Source: Halobacillus litoralis (GTDB lineage Bacteria; Bacillota; Bacilli; Bacillales; Halobacillaceae). From it: 64,000 nt of DNA. Positions 8,612 through 17,687 of this stretch are shown one piece after another. Position numbers and translations under genes: made by a program. The stretch's first letter is position 1, and every line of letters starts with the position of its first letter. Below the pieces are notes generated by a model. That model searched no databases. It saw only the letters and a program-made list of their open reading frames with translations, and was not told where the DNA came from. Where the stretch lies: positions 186,001 through 250,000 of the forward strand of contig NZ_JAIVKN010000001.1 in assembly GCF_020524025.1 (NCBI RefSeq). The letters are read 5' to 3'.

Positions 8612-9418
8612 ATGAAGTTCTCGATTTTATCAAAGGGAGACGAAAAATCGAACAAAATCCGTTCTAAGATTAAAAACTATTTGACTGAGTTCCAATTAGA
8701 ATACAATGAGGAAGAGCCTGACTTAGCTATTTCCGTAGGTGGAGATGGAACGCTTCTTGAAGCGTTTCACAGATATGTGGACCGACTGGATAAAACAGCT
8801 TTTATCGGTATACATACCGGACATCTGGGCTTTTATGCAGATTGGATGCCCGAAGAGCTGGAAAAGTTAATTATTGAGATTGCCAAAACTCCCTTTCAAG
8901 TCGTTGAATATCCACTCCTTGAAGTAACGATTCGTCCTAAAGATGGAAGTGAGGAAGACCGTTATCTTGCTCTGAATGAATGTACAATTAAAACATCTGA
9001 AGGATCCGTAGTCATGGATATTGAAATAAAAGGGGATCACTTCGAAACGTTCCGTGGAGATGGACTATGCGTCTCTACTCCATCAGGAAGTACAGCTTAC
9101 AACAAAGCCTTAGGAGGAGCTATTCTGCATCCTTCACTGGAAGCCTTCCAAATTGCAGAGATGGCCTCCATCAATAATCGAGTGTTCCGTACTATTGGTT
9201 CACCATTGATTTTACCGAGTCATCATACGTGTATGTTTAAACCCATACATGACCGAAGCTTTTTGTTTACAATTGACCATATCACCCGCACATATAAGGA
9301 CGTGAAATCGATTCAGTGCCGTGTGGCTGAAGAAAAAGTGCGCTTTGCACGGTTCCGTCCATTCCCTTTCTGGAAACGCGTCCATGATTCATTTGTCGCT
9401 GATGACTATTCCGATTAA
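8612..9418 (+). CDS. nadF: NAD kinase
   Basis: Phosphorylates NAD to NADP using ATP or polyphosphate; the main source of cellular NADP. The 268-residue length matches Bacillus NadF. The catalytic GGDGT lies at 43-47, the NAD-binding NECTIK follows near residue 122, and the glycine-rich [14 protein letters not shown] near 150. The start is preceded by GAGGAGTGGTG. It is the second gene of the relQ operon and overlaps the next gene by 17 bases with the start chosen there. Confidence 0.95.
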   Translation: MKFSILSKGDEKSNKIRSKIKNYLTEFQLEYNEEEPDLAISVGGDGTLLEAFHRYVDRLDKTAFIGIHTGHLGFYADWMPEELEKLIIEIAKTPFQVVEYPLLEVTIRPKDGSEEDRYLALNECTIKTSEGSVVMDIEIKGDHFETFRGDGLCVSTPSGSTAYNKALGGAILHPSLEAFQIAEMASINNRVFRTIGSPLILPSHHTCMFKPIHDRSFLFTIDHITRTYKDVKSIQCRVAEEKVRFARFRPFPFWKRVHDSFVADDYSD

Positions 9419-10289
9419 TGTTTCAAAAACCTGGAGCGTACGTCCACCATTTGCCGGCCGGTCCATACGGGATTTTCTTTTTGAGGGTGCTGATTTTTCC
9501 CGGCAGCTGCTAAAGAAAGTTCGGATGAATGGAAAAGTTTATATTAATGATGAGGAAAGAAAGATATGGCAGTCAGTGGAAACGGGAGATGTTCTGACTG
9601 TCATTTTTCCAGAAGAAGAAAAAGGAGCGATTGTCCCTATCCAGGGAAAGCTGTCTATCGTTTACGAGGACGAGGATGTTCTTGTCATAGATAAACCATC
9701 CCGACTTCCAGTTGTTCCTACACAGGACTCGAAAGAGCCTTCTGTGGCAAGTCTTCTCCTATATCGGTACGAGCAGGCCTTTCATCCCTGCACTGTCCAT
9801 ATTGTTACTCGCTTAGATAAGGACACATCAGGGTTAATGCTTATTGCTAAACATGCCTACAGTCACAGGCTTTTAACAAAAGGATTGAAAAGTGTAGAAC
9901 GACGGTACCGCGCTGTCGTTCACGGTGTGCTGACTGAAAAGGAAGGGCTGATTGATAAACCGATTGGAAGAAAAGAGGGATCCATCATTGAGAGAGCCGT
10001 GGCAGCACATGGAAAGCCATCCCAAACGCTGTATGAAGTTGAAAGTCAATCAGACTCTTATACATGGTTACGCTTAAGGCTTTTCACTGGACGAACCCAT
10101 CAAATCCGCGTTCATCTCTCTGACGATGGTTATCCACTCGCAGGGGATACCCTGTATGGAGGTAGAGAAGTCGAGGGGATCAGTGGCCAGGCGCTTCACT
10201 GTTCCAGGCTGGTCTTCAGGCATCCTTGGACAAAAAATAGAATGACATTTACTTCAGAACCGCCGGAAGCATGGGGGATTTTTAATTAA
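9402..10289 (+). CDS. yjbO: RluD-type pseudouridine synthase (YjbO)
   Basis: A RluA/RluD-family rRNA or tRNA pseudouridine synthase; the target base is not predictable. The 295-residue reading from ATG 9402 gives an S4-like N-terminal region (about 15-75) and the catalytic domain. The catalytic aspartate is D139 in [10 protein letters not shown], and RTHQIRVH follows near 220. Earlier in-frame starts (9321, 9384) lie deeper inside nadF. None has a clear binding site, so translation is probably coupled to nadF termination. It closes the relQ-nadF-yjbO operon. Confidence 0.88.
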   Translation: MTIPINVSKTWSVRPPFAGRSIRDFLFEGADFSRQLLKKVRMNGKVYINDEERKIWQSVETGDVLTVIFPEEEKGAIVPIQGKLSIVYEDEDVLVIDKPSRLPVVPTQDSKEPSVASLLLYRYEQAFHPCTVHIVTRLDKDTSGLMLIAKHAYSHRLLTKGLKSVERRYRAVVHGVLTEKEGLIDKPIGRKEGSIIERAVAAHGKPSQTLYEVESQSDSYTWLRLRLFTGRTHQIRVHLSDDGYPLAGDTLYGGREVEGISGQALHCSRLVFRHPWTKNRMTFTSEPPEAWGIFN

Positions 10290-10372
10290 GACCTAAAGCT
10301 TACCGGGCGGTTTTTTATATAAAAAGGAGTAGGGATGTAAAGAATAGAGGCTTAGAATAAGGGACTAAATGA

Positions 10373-10393
10373 GGGGAGTTATGGAAACTCCCC
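10373..10393 (-). terminator. Hairpin downstream of prpE
   Basis: GGGGAGTT pairs with AACTCCCC around ATGGA, 7 bases beyond the prpE stop. The flank on the minus strand is not U-rich, so it may be an RNA end stabiliser rather than a full intrinsic terminator. Confidence 0.45.
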
Positions 10394-10399
10394 GTTGGT

Positions 10400-11131
10400 T
10401 TAATACCTGAACTTTTCTTCCACTCTTGGCATGGATGAAGGAACACTGACGATTTCTTCTTCAGGAAGCCGGAAAGCTGTTAAGTCACCACCGAAAACAC
10501 ATCCTGTGTCTATGTTTACGGTTTTATTTACAAAACGGGGCTCCCGGACAGGTGTGTGGCCATACACAATCCATCGATCTCCATGATAATGCTGGGCCCA
10601 GTCCCTGCGGACAGGACGACCGTCTGGGAGTTTTTCCCCTGTAATGTCTCCATACAGTACGAAGGTTTCGATACTTTTGCTTTTGTGGCCGATATCTTTT
10701 TCCCTGATGCCTGCATGTGCAACGACAGCCTGGACGTCTTCCAGAATAATATGAAGTGGAGATTCCTCATATAAATGCTTGAATTGTTCTTTTACTTCTT
10801 TTTGTTTTTCAGAAGAGAGGGAACGGTATTCCTCTGCAGTTGTTTCAAGACCGTGTTTCTCCTTGACAGGGTTACCTAAGAAAAAGCGGTATAGTTTGTT
10901 GCAGTGATTCCCGGGGACATATAGAGCTCCTTTTTCTTTCACTAATTGAAACACCAGCTGAATACATGAAATAGACTCAGGCCCACGGTCAGTAATGTCT
11001 CCGACAAAGACCGGGATACGTCCTGCCGGATGCTCAGGAACCCCATTTTTCCACTCGTACCCGAGTTTCTTGAACAATTGCTTCAGCTCATCTAAACACC
11101 CATGGACATCTCCAATGATATCGTAGTTCAT
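10400..11131 (-). CDS. prpE: PrpE-type bis(5'-nucleosyl)-tetraphosphatase / phosphatase
   Basis: A calcineurin-like metallophosphoesterase of the PrpE/ApaH group; the B. subtilis enzyme hydrolyses Ap4A and also dephosphorylates phosphotyrosine, and it affects spore germination. All metal-site motifs are present: GDVHG near the N-terminus, [17 protein letters not shown] and GHTP. ATG 11131 follows AAAAGGAG with 7-base spacing and gives 243 residues, matching the B. subtilis length; longer in-frame starts overlap the binding site. Transcribed alone, divergent from mgtE. Confidence 0.92.
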   Translation of the reverse strand: MNYDIIGDVHGCLDELKQLFKKLGYEWKNGVPEHPAGRIPVFVGDITDRGPESISCIQLVFQLVKEKGALYVPGNHCNKLYRFFLGNPVKEKHGLETTAEEYRSLSSEKQKEVKEQFKHLYEESPLHIILEDVQAVVAHAGIREKDIGHKSKSIETFVLYGDITGEKLPDGRPVRRDWAQHYHGDRWIVYGHTPVREPRFVNKTVNIDTGCVFGGDLTAFRLPEEEIVSVPSSMPRVEEKFRY

Positions 11132-11317
11132 TGACATGCTCCTTTTCACAACAAGGATCTTTTTTTCCTTTTATTATGAATGATATTTTTCCCAGGCACT
11201 CAAATACTAAACATATGTAAACTCTATTCCCTTTGCCTGTTTTCTTCTGTTACACTACGATTATGCACGTGCGTCTTATGATACGATAACAGAACGTATA
11301 AAGATATGTGCCTTTCG

Positions 11318-11346
11318 TTGACAAACCTGAAATTCGCGATTAAGAT
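11318..11346 (+). promoter_or_regulatory. Sigma-A promoter of mgtE
   Basis: TTGACA (11318-11323), a 17-base spacer, then TAAGAT (11341-11346). The distance to the mgtE ATG is about 41 bases, so there is no room for a magnesium riboswitch downstream of this promoter. Confidence 0.7.
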
Positions 11347-11387
11347 TAAACGGTCAAAAACGAAATAGACGCTGGGGAGGGTTGCTT

Positions 11388-12752
11388 ATGGAACACTTAG
11401 ATGACCAAGAGCGCCAAGAGGTTTGGGCTACTATTAAAGATGCCTTATTTAATGATTATATCGATCAATTCCGAGCTGAATTTCTGGAACTGCACCCCTA
11501 TGATCAGGCGAGGATTTTTGAAGGATTAGATGCCGAAGTCCGTATGCAGATATACACGTATCTCTCACCAGAAGAAGCAGCAGACGTGATGGAGCATATT
11601 GACTATGATGATATAGAACCATTCTTTACAGAGATGGATCCTAGGTTTGCAGCCCAGGTATTTGCGGAAATGTCAGCCGATGATGCGGTCGATATTTTTA
11701 ATGAGTTAGATAAAGATAAAGTCGCAAGCTTTTTAACGATCATGGATGATGAAGCAGCAGACGAAATTAAGGACCTGCTTCATTATGAAGAGAAAACAGC
11801 GGGATCTATTATGACAACGGAATTTGTTGTTGTAAGGGCTGGTATGACAATTAAAGAGGCGATGATTCATCTAAGAACAGAAGCCCCTGATGCCGAGACT
11901 ATCTATTATACGTACGTTATAGATGAAGATAAACGGCTCGTCGGCGTTATTTCGTTGAGGGATTTGATAATTTCAGAAGAAGACTGGCTGATATCTGACG
12001 TGATGAATGAACGGGTGGTATCGGTCTCAGTTGGAGAAGACCAGGAAGAAGTAGCCCGAATGGTGCGTGACTATGACTTCCTGGCCCTGCCGGTTGTTGA
12101 CTTTCAGGATCACTTACTCGGAATTATAACAGTCGATGATATTATGGATGTTATGGAAGAAGAGGCAAGTGATGACTATTCAAAACTTGCAGCGATCTCA
12201 GACGTAGATAGTCCAGATGACAATGCTTTTGCTTCTGCTAAAAAGCGGCTGCCCTGGCTTGTCATTCTTCTCTTCTTAGGAAGTCTGACTGCAAGTTTAA
12301 TTGGTCGTTTTGAAAATACCTTGGATAAAGTAGCCATTTTGGCTATTTTCATACCACTGATCGCTGGTATGGGAGGGAACACCGGAACCCAGGCTCTCGC
12401 TGTTGCTGTGCGTGGGATTGCAACAGGAGAAATAGAGAAACAAGGTAAATGGAAGATGATGATGAGAGAAGCAGGAACAGGTGTAATCACAGGGGTCTCC
12501 TGTGGTGTGCTGATTATGCTTATCGTTTATATATGGCAGGGAAACTTTTTCTTAGGCTTATTAGTTGGTTTGTCGATTTTCTTGACGTTAATTGTAGCTA
12601 CACTGGCTGGATCTCTCGTCCCCCTTATTATGCATCGTTTGAATATTGACCCCGCTGTTGCCTCGGGTCCATTTATTACTACAGTAAATGACTTGATATC
12701 GATCCTTATTTACTTTGGAATGGCGACAGCATTCATGAATTTACTGATTTAA
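11388..12752 (+). CDS. mgtE: Magnesium transporter MgtE
   Basis: A Mg2+-gated Mg2+ channel of the inner membrane. The 454-residue protein has the standard plan: an acidic N-domain (about 1-125), two CBS domains (about 130-255, with TYVIDEDKRLVGVI and LPVVDFQDHLLGII), a plug helix, and five membrane helices from about 280 on. The selectivity-pore segment GMGGNTGTQALAV is intact, as is the closing helix VNDLISILIYFG. ATG 11388 is 6 bases after GGGGAGGG; a TTG 6 bases earlier is less likely. A CPA2 antiporter starts 16 bases downstream, so the two ion transporters form an operon. Confidence 0.94.
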   Translation: MEHLDDQERQEVWATIKDALFNDYIDQFRAEFLELHPYDQARIFEGLDAEVRMQIYTYLSPEEAADVMEHIDYDDIEPFFTEMDPRFAAQVFAEMSADDAVDIFNELDKDKVASFLTIMDDEAADEIKDLLHYEEKTAGSIMTTEFVVVRAGMTIKEAMIHLRTEAPDAETIYYTYVIDEDKRLVGVISLRDLIISEEDWLISDVMNERVVSVSVGEDQEEVARMVRDYDFLALPVVDFQDHLLGIITVDDIMDVMEEEASDDYSKLAAISDVDSPDDNAFASAKKRLPWLVILLFLGSLTASLIGRFENTLDKVAILAIFIPLIAGMGGNTGTQALAVAVRGIATGEIEKQGKWKMMMREAGTGVITGVSCGVLIMLIVYIWQGNFFLGLLVGLSIFLTLIVATLAGSLVPLIMHRLNIDPAVASGPFITTVNDLISILIYFGMATAFMNLLI

Positions 12753-12768
12753 AGGAAGGAGGGCGAGT

Positions 12769-14631
12769 ATGGAACATGGTGCTTCAGTAACTTCTTTAGT
12801 TATTGTCATTATTGCAGCATTCATTACTCCCATCCTACTACACCGCTTTAAGCTCAATATGATTCCGGTAGTAGTAGCAGAAATCATTGTTGGTTTAATT
12901 ATAGGTCATAGTGGTTTAGACCTTGTTGAACAAGGCAGCTGGCTTGAAATTCTTTCCACCCTTGGGTTCATTTTTCTAATGTTCCTGAGTGGTTTGGAGA
13001 TTGACTTTTCTATTTTCGCAAGCAGAAAAAAGAGAGCGAAACCAGAAAATAAAGGAGCAGGCGCTCCAAATCCTGTGTGGGTAGCGGTTATCGTATTTAT
13101 AGGAATTTTCGTTATTTCACTGGGCTTATCCTATTTATTTGTGTTAGCAGGATTTATAGACAATGCCTTTTTAATGACGCTGATCATATCAACCATTTCT
13201 TTAGGCGTTGTTGTACCAACGTTGAAAGATGCACAGATGATGAAAACAACCATCGGGCAGACGATCTTACTGATTGCTGTTATTGCTGACCTGGTTACGA
13301 TGATCCTGCTGGCAGTCTTTGTTTCCATTTACGGCGAAAACGGTGGAAATACCTGGCTTCTGTTAATCTTATTTGCAGCAGGTGTGTTGTTCTACTATAT
13401 CGGCAAAAAATTTCGTCATCAGTCCTTTGTGGAAACGATGGCCAAAGGGACGATCCAAATCGACACCCGTGCTGTTTTCACCTTGATTCTTTTACTTGTG
13501 GCTCTTTCTGAGACAGTTGGTGCGGAGAATATTCTTGGTGCCTTCCTGGCAGGTACGCTTGTGTCGTTGTTATCACCTGACCCTGAGATGGTGAAAAGGC
13601 TGGATAGCTTTGGATATGGCTTCTTAATTCCAATCTTCTTCGTAATGGTTGGTGTAGAAATCGATATATGGACGTTATTCACTGATTCCCGGGTCTTGTT
13701 ATTAATACCGCTGCTGTTTATTGCATTACTTGTGTCTAAGATTGTCCCTGCTCTTATCTTAAGTAAATGGTATGATAAGAAGACAGTTTTTGGTTCCGGA
13801 TTTATTCTCACTTCCACGTTATCGCTGGTTATCGCAGCGGCAGCTATAGGGAAGCGGGAAGGAATGATTGATGACCAGATGGAAGGGGCTCTTATCCTTG
13901 TTGCAGTCCTGACTTGTCTTGTTGCGCCGATCGTATTTAAGAAAATATATGGTCGTTTTGAGGATGAGGATCATAAGACTGTCGTTTCCTTTATCGGTTC
14001 CAATCGTATGACAATGCCTGTCGTACGCGAGTTAGATATAAATGCGTACGAAACACACCTGTATCATACAAAAGTGGATAAAATCGATGAACGGATCAGT
14101 CGAAACTGCTTTGATATAAAAGAGCTTGATGGATACGAAGTAGAAAACATGAAAGAACTCGGTGTTTTCGATGTCGATCTGGTTGTAGCTTCCACAGGTG
14201 ATGAAGAACGCAATGCAGAAATCGCACGATATGCGAAGGAACAAGGGGTCGAGCGTATCATCGTTCGTGTCGAGTCACCAGAGCTTTCTCAGGAAATGAA
14301 AGATTTAAATATCAGTGTCTTCTCTGTATTCCTATCTTCAAAAGCTCTGCTGAAAGCGATGATTGAAGCTCCGAATGTTCTTGATATTCTCACAAAACAA
14401 GATAGTGCTCTCTACCAAATTAATATGAATAACTCCGTATACAACGGCATCCATATTCGTGAGTTCCCTTTTACCGGCGACGTCATTATGGTCCGTATTT
14501 TCAGAGGGAAAGATTCCATCGTTCCTCATGGAGATACGGAATTGAAGATGGGAGACCGTTTAATTGTAACGGGATCTAATGAGTATGTAGATGAACTGAA
14601 AATGGAACTGGAATATTGTGAATGGTGCTGA
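12769..14631 (+). CDS. yjbQ: CPA2 (KefB-type) monovalent cation:proton antiporter with RCK domain
   Basis: A 620-residue cation:proton antiporter-2 protein. About twelve membrane helices occupy residues 1-385, with the ion-site acidic residues in the family position (LFLMFLSGLEIDF near 75). A cytoplasmic Rossmann-type RCK_N/TrkA-N domain follows (about 395-510, starting VVSFIGSNRMTMPVV). It differs from the canonical GxGxxG and so may not bind NAD. A TrkA-C domain ends the protein (about 530-615). B. subtilis YjbQ sits in the same place after prpE. The substrate (K+ or Na+) is unknown; in a salt-exposed organism it would help pH and ion balance. A strong terminator follows. Confidence 0.9.
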   Translation: MEHGASVTSLVIVIIAAFITPILLHRFKLNMIPVVVAEIIVGLIIGHSGLDLVEQGSWLEILSTLGFIFLMFLSGLEIDFSIFASRKKRAKPENKGAGAPNPVWVAVIVFIGIFVISLGLSYLFVLAGFIDNAFLMTLIISTISLGVVVPTLKDAQMMKTTIGQTILLIAVIADLVTMILLAVFVSIYGENGGNTWLLLILFAAGVLFYYIGKKFRHQSFVETMAKGTIQIDTRAVFTLILLLVALSETVGAENILGAFLAGTLVSLLSPDPEMVKRLDSFGYGFLIPIFFVMVGVEIDIWTLFTDSRVLLLIPLLFIALLVSKIVPALILSKWYDKKTVFGSGFILTSTLSLVIAAAAIGKREGMIDDQMEGALILVAVLTCLVAPIVFKKIYGRFEDEDHKTVVSFIGSNRMTMPVVRELDINAYETHLYHTKVDKIDERISRNCFDIKELDGYEVENMKELGVFDVDLVVASTGDEERNAEIARYAKEQGVERIIVRVESPELSQEMKDLNISVFSVFLSSKALLKAMIEAPNVLDILTKQDSALYQINMNNSVYNGIHIREFPFTGDVIMVRIFRGKDSIVPHGDTELKMGDRLIVTGSNEYVDELKMELEYCEWC

Positions 14632-14636
14632 TCCAG

Positions 14637-14676
14637 AAGCTTCTCTCCTTTAATTTAGGAGGGAAGCTTTTTTTTC
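14637..14676 (+). terminator. Terminator of the mgtE-yjbQ operon
   Basis: AAGCTTCTCTCCT and AGGAGGGAAGCTT form a long stem with one mismatch, followed by eight Ts. Confidence 0.9.
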
Positions 14677-14755
14677 TATTACAGGTGATGCCGGTTTTGT
14701 TTTGTATAGTATCGAAGGGGAGAGCAGCTTTTAGTCCCTGCATTTTTATGGGAAA

Positions 14756-14871
14756 GGACGCGGTGAAGGATAAGACTCCCGCGGGATAAGGTCTGGGAGA
14801 GACCCCTGATAGGGCACTGCCTGGGGAAGCCTGCTAACTCCCGCAGGAAAGCAAATCCTTTCTCAACGTCC
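14756..14871. repeat. Structured GC-rich intergenic element, 116 bases
   Basis: The ends GGACG(n)AAGGAT and ATCCTT(n)CGTCC pair over about 17 positions. Inside them TCCCGCGGGA pairs with TCCCGCAGGA (9 of 10), enclosing GGTCTGGGAGAGACCCC and GGGCACTGCCTGGGG hairpins. It resembles, as a degenerate copy, a GACTCC-GCGGGA...GACCCC...CCGC-GGAAAGC intergenic element that I recall from Bacillaceae genomes. The rest of the 390-base gap to fabI holds no gene. In B. subtilis this position carries the ten-thi genes. Confidence 0.55.
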
Positions 14872-14982
14872 ATTAGTAAATCACAATACTACCGGAATCA
14901 AGTCTTCAAGCTGGGATTCAATGGTAATCTCGTGAAAATATGGGCTTATGGCCGTTGTTTTCGGGAAAGTATATAGGGATGT

Positions 14983-15027
14983 TTGTTTTTGCAAAGAGGA
15001 TGCTTTAAAATAGGAGCAGGTACTAAT
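14983..15027 (+). promoter_or_regulatory. fabI promoter with FapR-like operator
   Basis: TTGTTT (14983-14988), a 17-base spacer and TAAAAT (15006-15011) form a promoter. Overlapping its -10 is AATAGGAGCAGGTACTAAT (15009-15027), which matches an ATTAGTACCTGGTACTAAT-type FapR inverted repeat at 15 of 19 positions, with one perfect half-site. FapR is the malonyl-CoA-sensing repressor of lipid synthesis and controls fabI in B. subtilis. Confidence 0.6.
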
Positions 15028-15071
15028 AACAAATACTAAGTGTACAATTGAAACCTCAAGGAGGGCTTTAG

Positions 15072-15851
15072 ATGAATTTTTCATTAGAAGGACGTACGTA
15101 TGTAGTCATGGGAGTGGCGAATAAGCGAAGTATTGCGTGGGGGATCGCGCGGTCATTGCATTCAGCAGGTGCGCGCCTGATTTTTACAGTAGCATCTGCG
15201 CGATTTAAGAAGTCTGTTCAAGATCTTGCTGATACACTCGAGGGTGGAGAAGAGTCTCTTGTTTATGAGTGTGATGTAACGAATGATGAGGCAATCATTC
15301 AGACGTTTGAACAGATTGGTAAGGATGTAGGAACCATTCATGGACTTGCCCACTGCATCGCTTTTGCAAACCGTGATGAACTGAAGGATGAGTTCTTAAA
15401 TACGAGCCGTGATGGTTTCCTTACTGCTCACAACATCAGCTCTTATTCACTGACTGCTGTTGCCCGTGCAGCCCAGCCATTAATGACTGATGGTGGAAGC
15501 ATTGTTACGCTTACTTATCTTGGCGGTGAGCAAGTGGTGAAAAACTATAACGTTATGGGTGTAGCAAAAGCAAGCCTGGATGCCAGCGTGAAGTACTTAG
15601 CGAACGATCTTGGTAAACATAACATTCGTGTGAATGCCATTTCAGCTGGTCCTATCCGTACGCTTTCTGCTAAAGGTGTCGGAGATTTCAACCAGATTCT
15701 TAAAGTGATTGAAGAACGTGCTCCATTGCGCCGCCCGGTTACCCAGGAGGAAGTTGGGGATACAGGATATTACCTGATGAGTGATCTTTCCCGTGGTGTT
15801 ACAGGTGAAATTATTCATGTAGATTCCGGTTTCAGTATTGTCGCTTACTAA
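15072..15851 (+). CDS. fabI: Enoyl-ACP reductase FabI
   Basis: The NAD(P)H-dependent enoyl-acyl-carrier-protein reductase that completes each fatty-acid elongation cycle. The 259-residue protein is an atypical short-chain dehydrogenase. It has GVANKRSIAWGIA near 14-26 for the cofactor, and the catalytic pair Y159 and K166 in YNVMGVAK with Y149 ahead of it. The ATG follows AAGGAGGGC. It is monocistronic, between a FapR-type operator and a terminator. FabI is the target of triclosan-class inhibitors. Confidence 0.96.
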   Translation: MNFSLEGRTYVVMGVANKRSIAWGIARSLHSAGARLIFTVASARFKKSVQDLADTLEGGEESLVYECDVTNDEAIIQTFEQIGKDVGTIHGLAHCIAFANRDELKDEFLNTSRDGFLTAHNISSYSLTAVARAAQPLMTDGGSIVTLTYLGGEQVVKNYNVMGVAKASLDASVKYLANDLGKHNIRVNAISAGPIRTLSAKGVGDFNQILKVIEERAPLRRPVTQEEVGDTGYYLMSDLSRGVTGEIIHVDSGFSIVAY

Positions 15852-15857
15852 ACAAAA

Positions 15858-15900
15858 AAACAGTTCCTTTTTCTTATTAAGAAGAAGGGGCTGTTTTTTT
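15858..15900. terminator. Bidirectional terminator between fabI and the EAL gene
   Basis: AACAGTTCCTTTTTCTT and AAGAAGAAGGGGCTGTT form a 17-bp imperfect stem with an A-run before and a T-run after. The 3' end of the minus-strand EAL gene, including its last codons, lies inside the hairpin. Confidence 0.85.
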
Positions 15901-16905
15901 CATCCAATGTAGAAGAAGGGGCCAGGCCTCAGACTCCTTTTCTGACCAGTGATTACCCATGAACCTATAAAGTTCGTTCAGGGGGATTACTGCTTTGGTA
16001 TGATGGGACTTCATGATAACAAATCGATGGTCAACAGGGCCCTGATACTGAGAAATCCAATATACTAAATCCTCAAATGTCGTCTCCTCATAAATGGTAA
16101 GTGGAAATCGGCTTTCATTATATTTATTTCGTAAACGTCTGGTCGTTTTGCTGCCCAGGGATTGAGGTGGATAGCCCGGCTTTGCGAAATAGTACCCTTG
16201 GAGAAGTTCAATGCCCATATGAATAAGCTGCAGACACTCCTCATCTTTTTCTACTCCTTCAGCTACGATTTCTGCCCCCATCTTTGTGCCTATCTGCTGT
16301 AAAGCTTCTACCATACATTGCTTTTCACTTTCTACATGAATATCTGATATAAGGGATCGATCTACCTTGAGATATTCAGGCTTTAATTCTGATATCGTCT
16401 GTAAAGAAGAGTATCCTGCGCCCACATCATCGATGGCTATTTTAAATCCTTGTTTTCTGTAGTGATTCAATAGTCTCTTAAAACTTGAGAAATTCTTAAT
16501 AGCTGAATGCTCTGTAATTTCAAATACTATCTGTTCTGGAGATATGTTTGTTCCTTCTAAGATGGAATGAGTGAATCCTGGTGTAAAGTGACGGTCATGA
16601 ATAACGGTTGGCGTTAAGTTCACCCATAATTGCTGATGGGATTGCAGATAAGGAGAGATCCTGTCAATAGCTAGTTTACGAGTATGTTTCTCTAACTGGA
16701 ACAGGCTGCCTGTTGAATCAGCCAGCTGAAACAGCTCAATCGGGCTTTTAAATGAATCATTCATCGGAAACCTTGTTAGAGCTTCAAACCCCTGTATACG
16801 TTCTTCTGTGATGTTAACAATTGGCTGGAAATGGGTGAACAGATGGTTGTTCTGTATCAATGATGAAAGTTCTTGTTTGGAGTAATTCTCTTTAGCCACA
16901 GGCAT
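15877..16905 (-). CDS. EAL-domain cyclic-di-GMP phosphodiesterase
   Basis: Residues about 15-245 form an EAL domain that hydrolyses c-di-GMP. All metal and catalytic positions are present: E41-A-L, N96, E129, D159-D160 in IDDVGAGYSS, K180 in LKVD, E216 in AEGVE and Q236, so it should be active. The C-terminal 95 residues (FPLTIYEETTFEDLVYWI onward) look like a small alpha/beta sensor domain, comparable to but shorter than the C-terminal domain of YkuI. ATG 16905 follows AGGAGTGTTTAT. There is no membrane segment. Likely role: lowering c-di-GMP to favour motility; the signal is unknown. Confidence 0.88.
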   Translation of the reverse strand: MPVAKENYSKQELSSLIQNNHLFTHFQPIVNITEERIQGFEALTRFPMNDSFKSPIELFQLADSTGSLFQLEKHTRKLAIDRISPYLQSHQQLWVNLTPTVIHDRHFTPGFTHSILEGTNISPEQIVFEITEHSAIKNFSSFKRLLNHYRKQGFKIAIDDVGAGYSSLQTISELKPEYLKVDRSLISDIHVESEKQCMVEALQQIGTKMGAEIVAEGVEKDEECLQLIHMGIELLQGYYFAKPGYPPQSLGSKTTRRLRNKYNESRFPLTIYEETTFEDLVYWISQYQGPVDHRFVIMKSHHTKAVIPLNELYRFMGNHWSEKESEAWPLLLHWMKKTAPSS

Positions 16906-17087
16906 ATAAACACTCCTACGTCATAATTTAAGATAAATGTACCAAACGTATTTCAAGATGCTCGTTTTCTTGTGTTAATTTTATGTAAAAGGTAGAGAGG
17001 TTTTGTCAAAAAAGGAAGGAAACGAACATGAAGGAGAACTTGGGCATATACATACAATGATGACTGAATGGAAAAGGAGAGATCTAT

Positions 17088-17639
17088 ATGGCCGAAGATA
17101 GACGACTTGCTAAGCAGCCGATGCTTTACATTGTACAGCCGAAAAATTTAAAACCTGCTGAAGTACCTATGCAGACGAGTTTTCGTACGCAGCGATCTTC
17201 TGTCTCGAAACCAAGCACAGGTGAACAATCGCCCTCGAAAGAAACGCCTATTCAAGAAAGAGAAATTCGGATGCGCAGACAGCAGTCTCCTCACATAGAG
17301 GAACTATCAAAATTAAATACAGAGACTCCTATGGATGAAGAAGAGGATGTAGCAGAAGTAGAAGAAAAAGAAAGTTCGGAAGTTGTGGGTCGGTCATCTT
17401 CTCGGGAACGCAGACAGCGGTTTCATGACTTGTCCTTAGAAGAAAAAGTGAATTATTTCTTTAATTTGTCTCCACATGTTCCAAAAATGAAATGTGAAGT
17501 ATCCACAGAGGTCGACCAATATCGGGGTTACATTACGGATTATCAAGAGGAGATCGTCCACATGAAGGTCTTTCAACGTCCTTTTCATAGGGAGATTCCT
17601 TTTGAAGATATTAAGGACATCCGTCTGCTCGGGTTTTAA
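17088..17639 (+). CDS. cotO: Spore coat protein CotO
   Basis: A 183-residue spore coat morphogenetic protein of the CotO (YjbX) family; in B. subtilis it helps encase the outer coat together with CotH. The N-terminal LAKQPMLYIVQP and the C-terminal domain (about 110-183, from LSLEEKVNYFFNL to the end) are the conserved parts. The middle is a charged, low-complexity linker rich in Glu, Arg and Ser. The start follows AAAAGGAGAGATCT. The order fabI-cotO-cotZ matches B. subtilis. A possible sigma-K -10 (CATATACAT, 17045-17053) is upstream but imperfect. Confidence 0.88.
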   Translation: MAEDRRLAKQPMLYIVQPKNLKPAEVPMQTSFRTQRSSVSKPSTGEQSPSKETPIQEREIRMRRQQSPHIEELSKLNTETPMDEEEDVAEVEEKESSEVVGRSSSRERRQRFHDLSLEEKVNYFFNLSPHVPKMKCEVSTEVDQYRGYITDYQEEIVHMKVFQRPFHREIPFEDIKDIRLLGF

Positions 17640-17650
17640 AGAAAGAAATA

Positions 17651-17676
17651 TAAAAAACCGCGCCAATAAGCGCGGT
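17651..17676 (-). terminator. Terminator between cotO and cotZ
   Basis: ACCGCGC pairs with GCGCGGT, with an A-run on the left that gives a U-tract for the leftward cotZ transcript. Confidence 0.8.
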
Positions 17677-17687
17677 TCCCAAGTGGT

